Positions 62,917 to 64,000 of a DNA stretch of 64,000 nt are shown one piece after another. The notes beneath the pieces were generated by a model. It was not told the DNA's origin. It ran no database searches and saw only the letters and a list, made by a program, of their open reading frames with translations. Both the position numbers and the translations under genes were made by a program. The first letter of the stretch is position 1. Each line of letters begins with the position of its first letter. Source of the stretch: Pseudomonas sp. LD120 (lineage in GTDB: Bacteria > Pseudomonadota > Gammaproteobacteria > Pseudomonadales > Pseudomonadaceae); NCBI RefSeq assembly GCF_009861525.1, contig NZ_WVHL01000003.1, forward strand, positions 1,488,001 through 1,552,000. The letters run 5' to 3'.

Positions 62917-63405
62917 TCAGTCCTGGTACACCTTCTTCAGCAGGCGCAGCAGCTCTTCGCGTTCCTCGGCGCTCAAGGCCGAGGTGGCGTCGACGTCGCT
63001 TTGCGCGGCGATCTGCTTGAGCTCCTTGAGCAGGGTTTCGCCGGTCTTGCTCAGGAAGATCCCGTAAGAGCGCTTGTCCGGCTTGCAGCGCACCCGCACC
63101 GCCAGAGCGCGGCTTTCCAGTTTATTGAGCAGGGGCACCACTTGCGGCGGCTCGATGGCGAGGGCGCGAGCCAGGTCGGCCTGCATCAGCCCCGGGTTGC
63201 TGTCGATGATTGCCAGGGCCGAGAACTGCGCGGGGCGCAGGTCGTGGGCCGAGAGCCGGCCGATCAGGTTCTGGAACAGCTTGAGCTGGGCGCGACGCAT
63301 GGCGTAGCCAATCAGTTCGTCCAGCGCCGAATCCAGCGGCGCCTGAACCTCGGCGTTGGCGGGTGGGGCCTCGCGCGGGTCGGCGAGGGGAGCGGGCTTG
63401 GCCAT
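62917..63405 (-). CDS. MarR-family regulator, probably of the ferulate genes
   Basis: The 162-residue protein has the winged helix of MarR repressors: LRPAQFSALAIIDSNPGLMQ, ADLARALAIEPPQVVPLLNK as the recognition part, and the wing RCKPDKRSYGIFLSKTG. Divergent orientation from ech matches feruloyl-CoA-responsive MarR regulators (FerR/FerC type) in other bacteria. It probably represses ech by binding the palindromes before it and is released by a hydroxycinnamoyl-CoA. Confidence 0.85.
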   Translation of the reverse strand: MAKPAPLADPREAPPANAEVQAPLDSALDELIGYAMRRAQLKLFQNLIGRLSAHDLRPAQFSALAIIDSNPGLMQADLARALAIEPPQVVPLLNKLESRALAVRVRCKPDKRSYGIFLSKTGETLLKELKQIAAQSDVDATSALSAEEREELLRLLKKVYQD

Positions 63406-63533
63406 GACAAAAACATCCTGGGTCGGTTAACAAGGCTATCCAGTTTGCCGGGGTCGGCCGCTGATAGCTACGTTTGCCTGTGCTGGCAGTCGCTGCAGAA
63501 GGATTTTATCCAGGGGTAGGAAAAATGGTTAAT

Positions 63534-63560
63534 TCAATTAATAGTTAATTGACATAACTA
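63534..63560 (+). promoter_or_regulatory. overlapping palindromes, candidate MarR operator
   Basis: TCAATTAA-TAG-TTAATTGA (63534-63552) is a perfect inverted repeat, and TAGTTA/TAACTA (63542-63547, 63555-63560) is a second that overlaps it. They cover the -35 box of the ech promoter. Confidence 0.65.
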
Positions 63561-63577
63561 ATTTCGCGGTTTAATTT
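63549..63577 (+). promoter_or_regulatory. sigma-70 promoter of ech
   Basis: TTGACA, a 17-base spacer and TAATTT make a strong housekeeping promoter. Its -10 box ends 36 bases before the ATG. Confidence 0.7.
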
Positions 63578-63613
63578 CGATCCATCTTCAAGCCAGAACA
63601 AGAGAGCATCGCC

Positions 63614-64000
63614 ATGAGCAACTACGAAGGTCGCTGGACAACGGTCAAGGTCGAAATCGAAGACGGCATTGCCTGGGTCATTCTCAATCGTCCGGAAAAA
63701 CGCAACGCCATGAGCCCGACCCTGAACCGGGAAATGATCGACGTGCTGGAAACCCTGGAACAGGACCCGGCCGCTGGTGTGCTGGTGCTGACCGGCGCCG
63801 GCGAGGCCTGGACCGCCGGCATGGACCTCAAGGAATACTTCCGCGAGGTGGATGCCGGGCCGGAGATCCTTCAGGAAAAAATCCGCCGCGAAGCCTCCCA
63901 GTGGCAGTGGAAACTGCTGCGCATGTACGCCAAGCCGACCATCGCCATGGTCAACGGCTGGTGCTTCGGTGGCGGCTTCAGCCCGCTGGTGGCGTGCGAT
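63614..64000 (+). CDS. ech: feruloyl-CoA hydratase/lyase, N-terminal part
   Basis: The first 129 residues are present; the gene runs off the right edge. It is a crotonase-fold enzyme: VILNRPEKRNAMSPTLNREM, GAGEAWTAGMDLKEYF (oxyanion loop) and MVNGWCFGGGFSPLVACD. The WTAGMDLKEYFRE stretch is typical of the hydroxycinnamoyl-CoA hydratase-lyase that turns feruloyl-CoA into vanillin and acetyl-CoA. The divergent MarR gene and the nearby porin and transporter support this. Confidence 0.9.
   Translation, partial: MSNYEGRWTTVKVEIEDGIAWVILNRPEKRNAMSPTLNREMIDVLETLEQDPAAGVLVLTGAGEAWTAGMDLKEYFREVDAGPEILQEKIRREASQWQWKLLRMYAKPTIAMVNGWCFGGGFSPLVACD

Noticed and set aside
1..64000. tRNA genes, CRISPR arrays, transposases, prophage genes
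   Set aside because: No cloverleaf-like sequence, regularly spaced repeat array or such coding sequence was recognised.

Overview
The window is high-GC, densely coded chromosomal DNA from a fluorescent pseudomonad. The complete enantio-pyochelin locus (pchR, pchDHIEFKCBA, fetABCDEF) points to Pseudomonas protegens (Pf-5/CHA0 type) or a very close relative. No rRNA, tRNA, CRISPR array, transposase or phage gene was seen. All gene calls come from reading the sequence and recalling family motifs; no database search was run.

Layout. 1-2.5 kb: end of an operon with a ferritin-like protein (cut by the window edge), a MurG-like glycosyltransferase and a membrane fatty-acid desaturase, followed by the remnant of an EAL-domain gene. 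2.8-7.1 kb (minus): an exported M20 peptidase and a two-gene carboxy(nor)spermidine polyamine operon. 7.3-15.8 kb (plus): two consecutive catabolic operons, one with a flavin monooxygenase, Rid-family protein, DUF1028 protein and M20 deacetylase, the other with an aldehyde dehydrogenase, APC permease and class III aminotransferase. Each is preceded by a near-identical 64-bp upstream element, so they are probably one regulon acting on an unidentified amine. 16-19 kb: an orphan branched-chain amino acid binding protein, and methionine gamma-lyase divergent from its Lrp-type regulator. 19.3-22 kb (minus): a lower-GC block with a flavin reductase, a MesD-type core methionine synthase and its DUF1852 partner MesX, with a MetR-like site upstream. 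22.4-26.5 kb (plus): a sugar isomerase/epimerase and an alpha/beta hydrolase, then a TetR regulator and a SotB-like exporter.

26.7-53.3 kb is the enantio-pyochelin region. fetABCDEF (minus) encodes the outer-membrane receptor, a PepSY membrane protein, an ABC importer and an MFS protein. pchR (minus) is the AraC activator. pchDHIEFKCBA (plus) makes salicylate (PchA, PchB), activates it (PchD), builds the thiazoline chain on PchE and PchF, reduces a ring with PchK, edits with PchC, and includes a heterodimeric ABC transporter (PchH, PchI). Almost every junction overlaps. Fur-like boxes precede pchR, pchD and fetA, and a 10-bp motif shared upstream of pchD and fetA is a PchR-box candidate.

53.5-58.7 kb (minus): an alpha/beta hydrolase and a FecI-FecR-TonB-receptor iron signalling set with a Fur-like box. 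58.9-64 kb: a ferulate-type aromatic region with a quinone-oxidoreductase-like enzyme, an AAHS transporter, an OprD porin, a MarR regulator and the start of ech (feruloyl-CoA hydratase/lyase), the last behind a clear promoter and overlapping palindromes.
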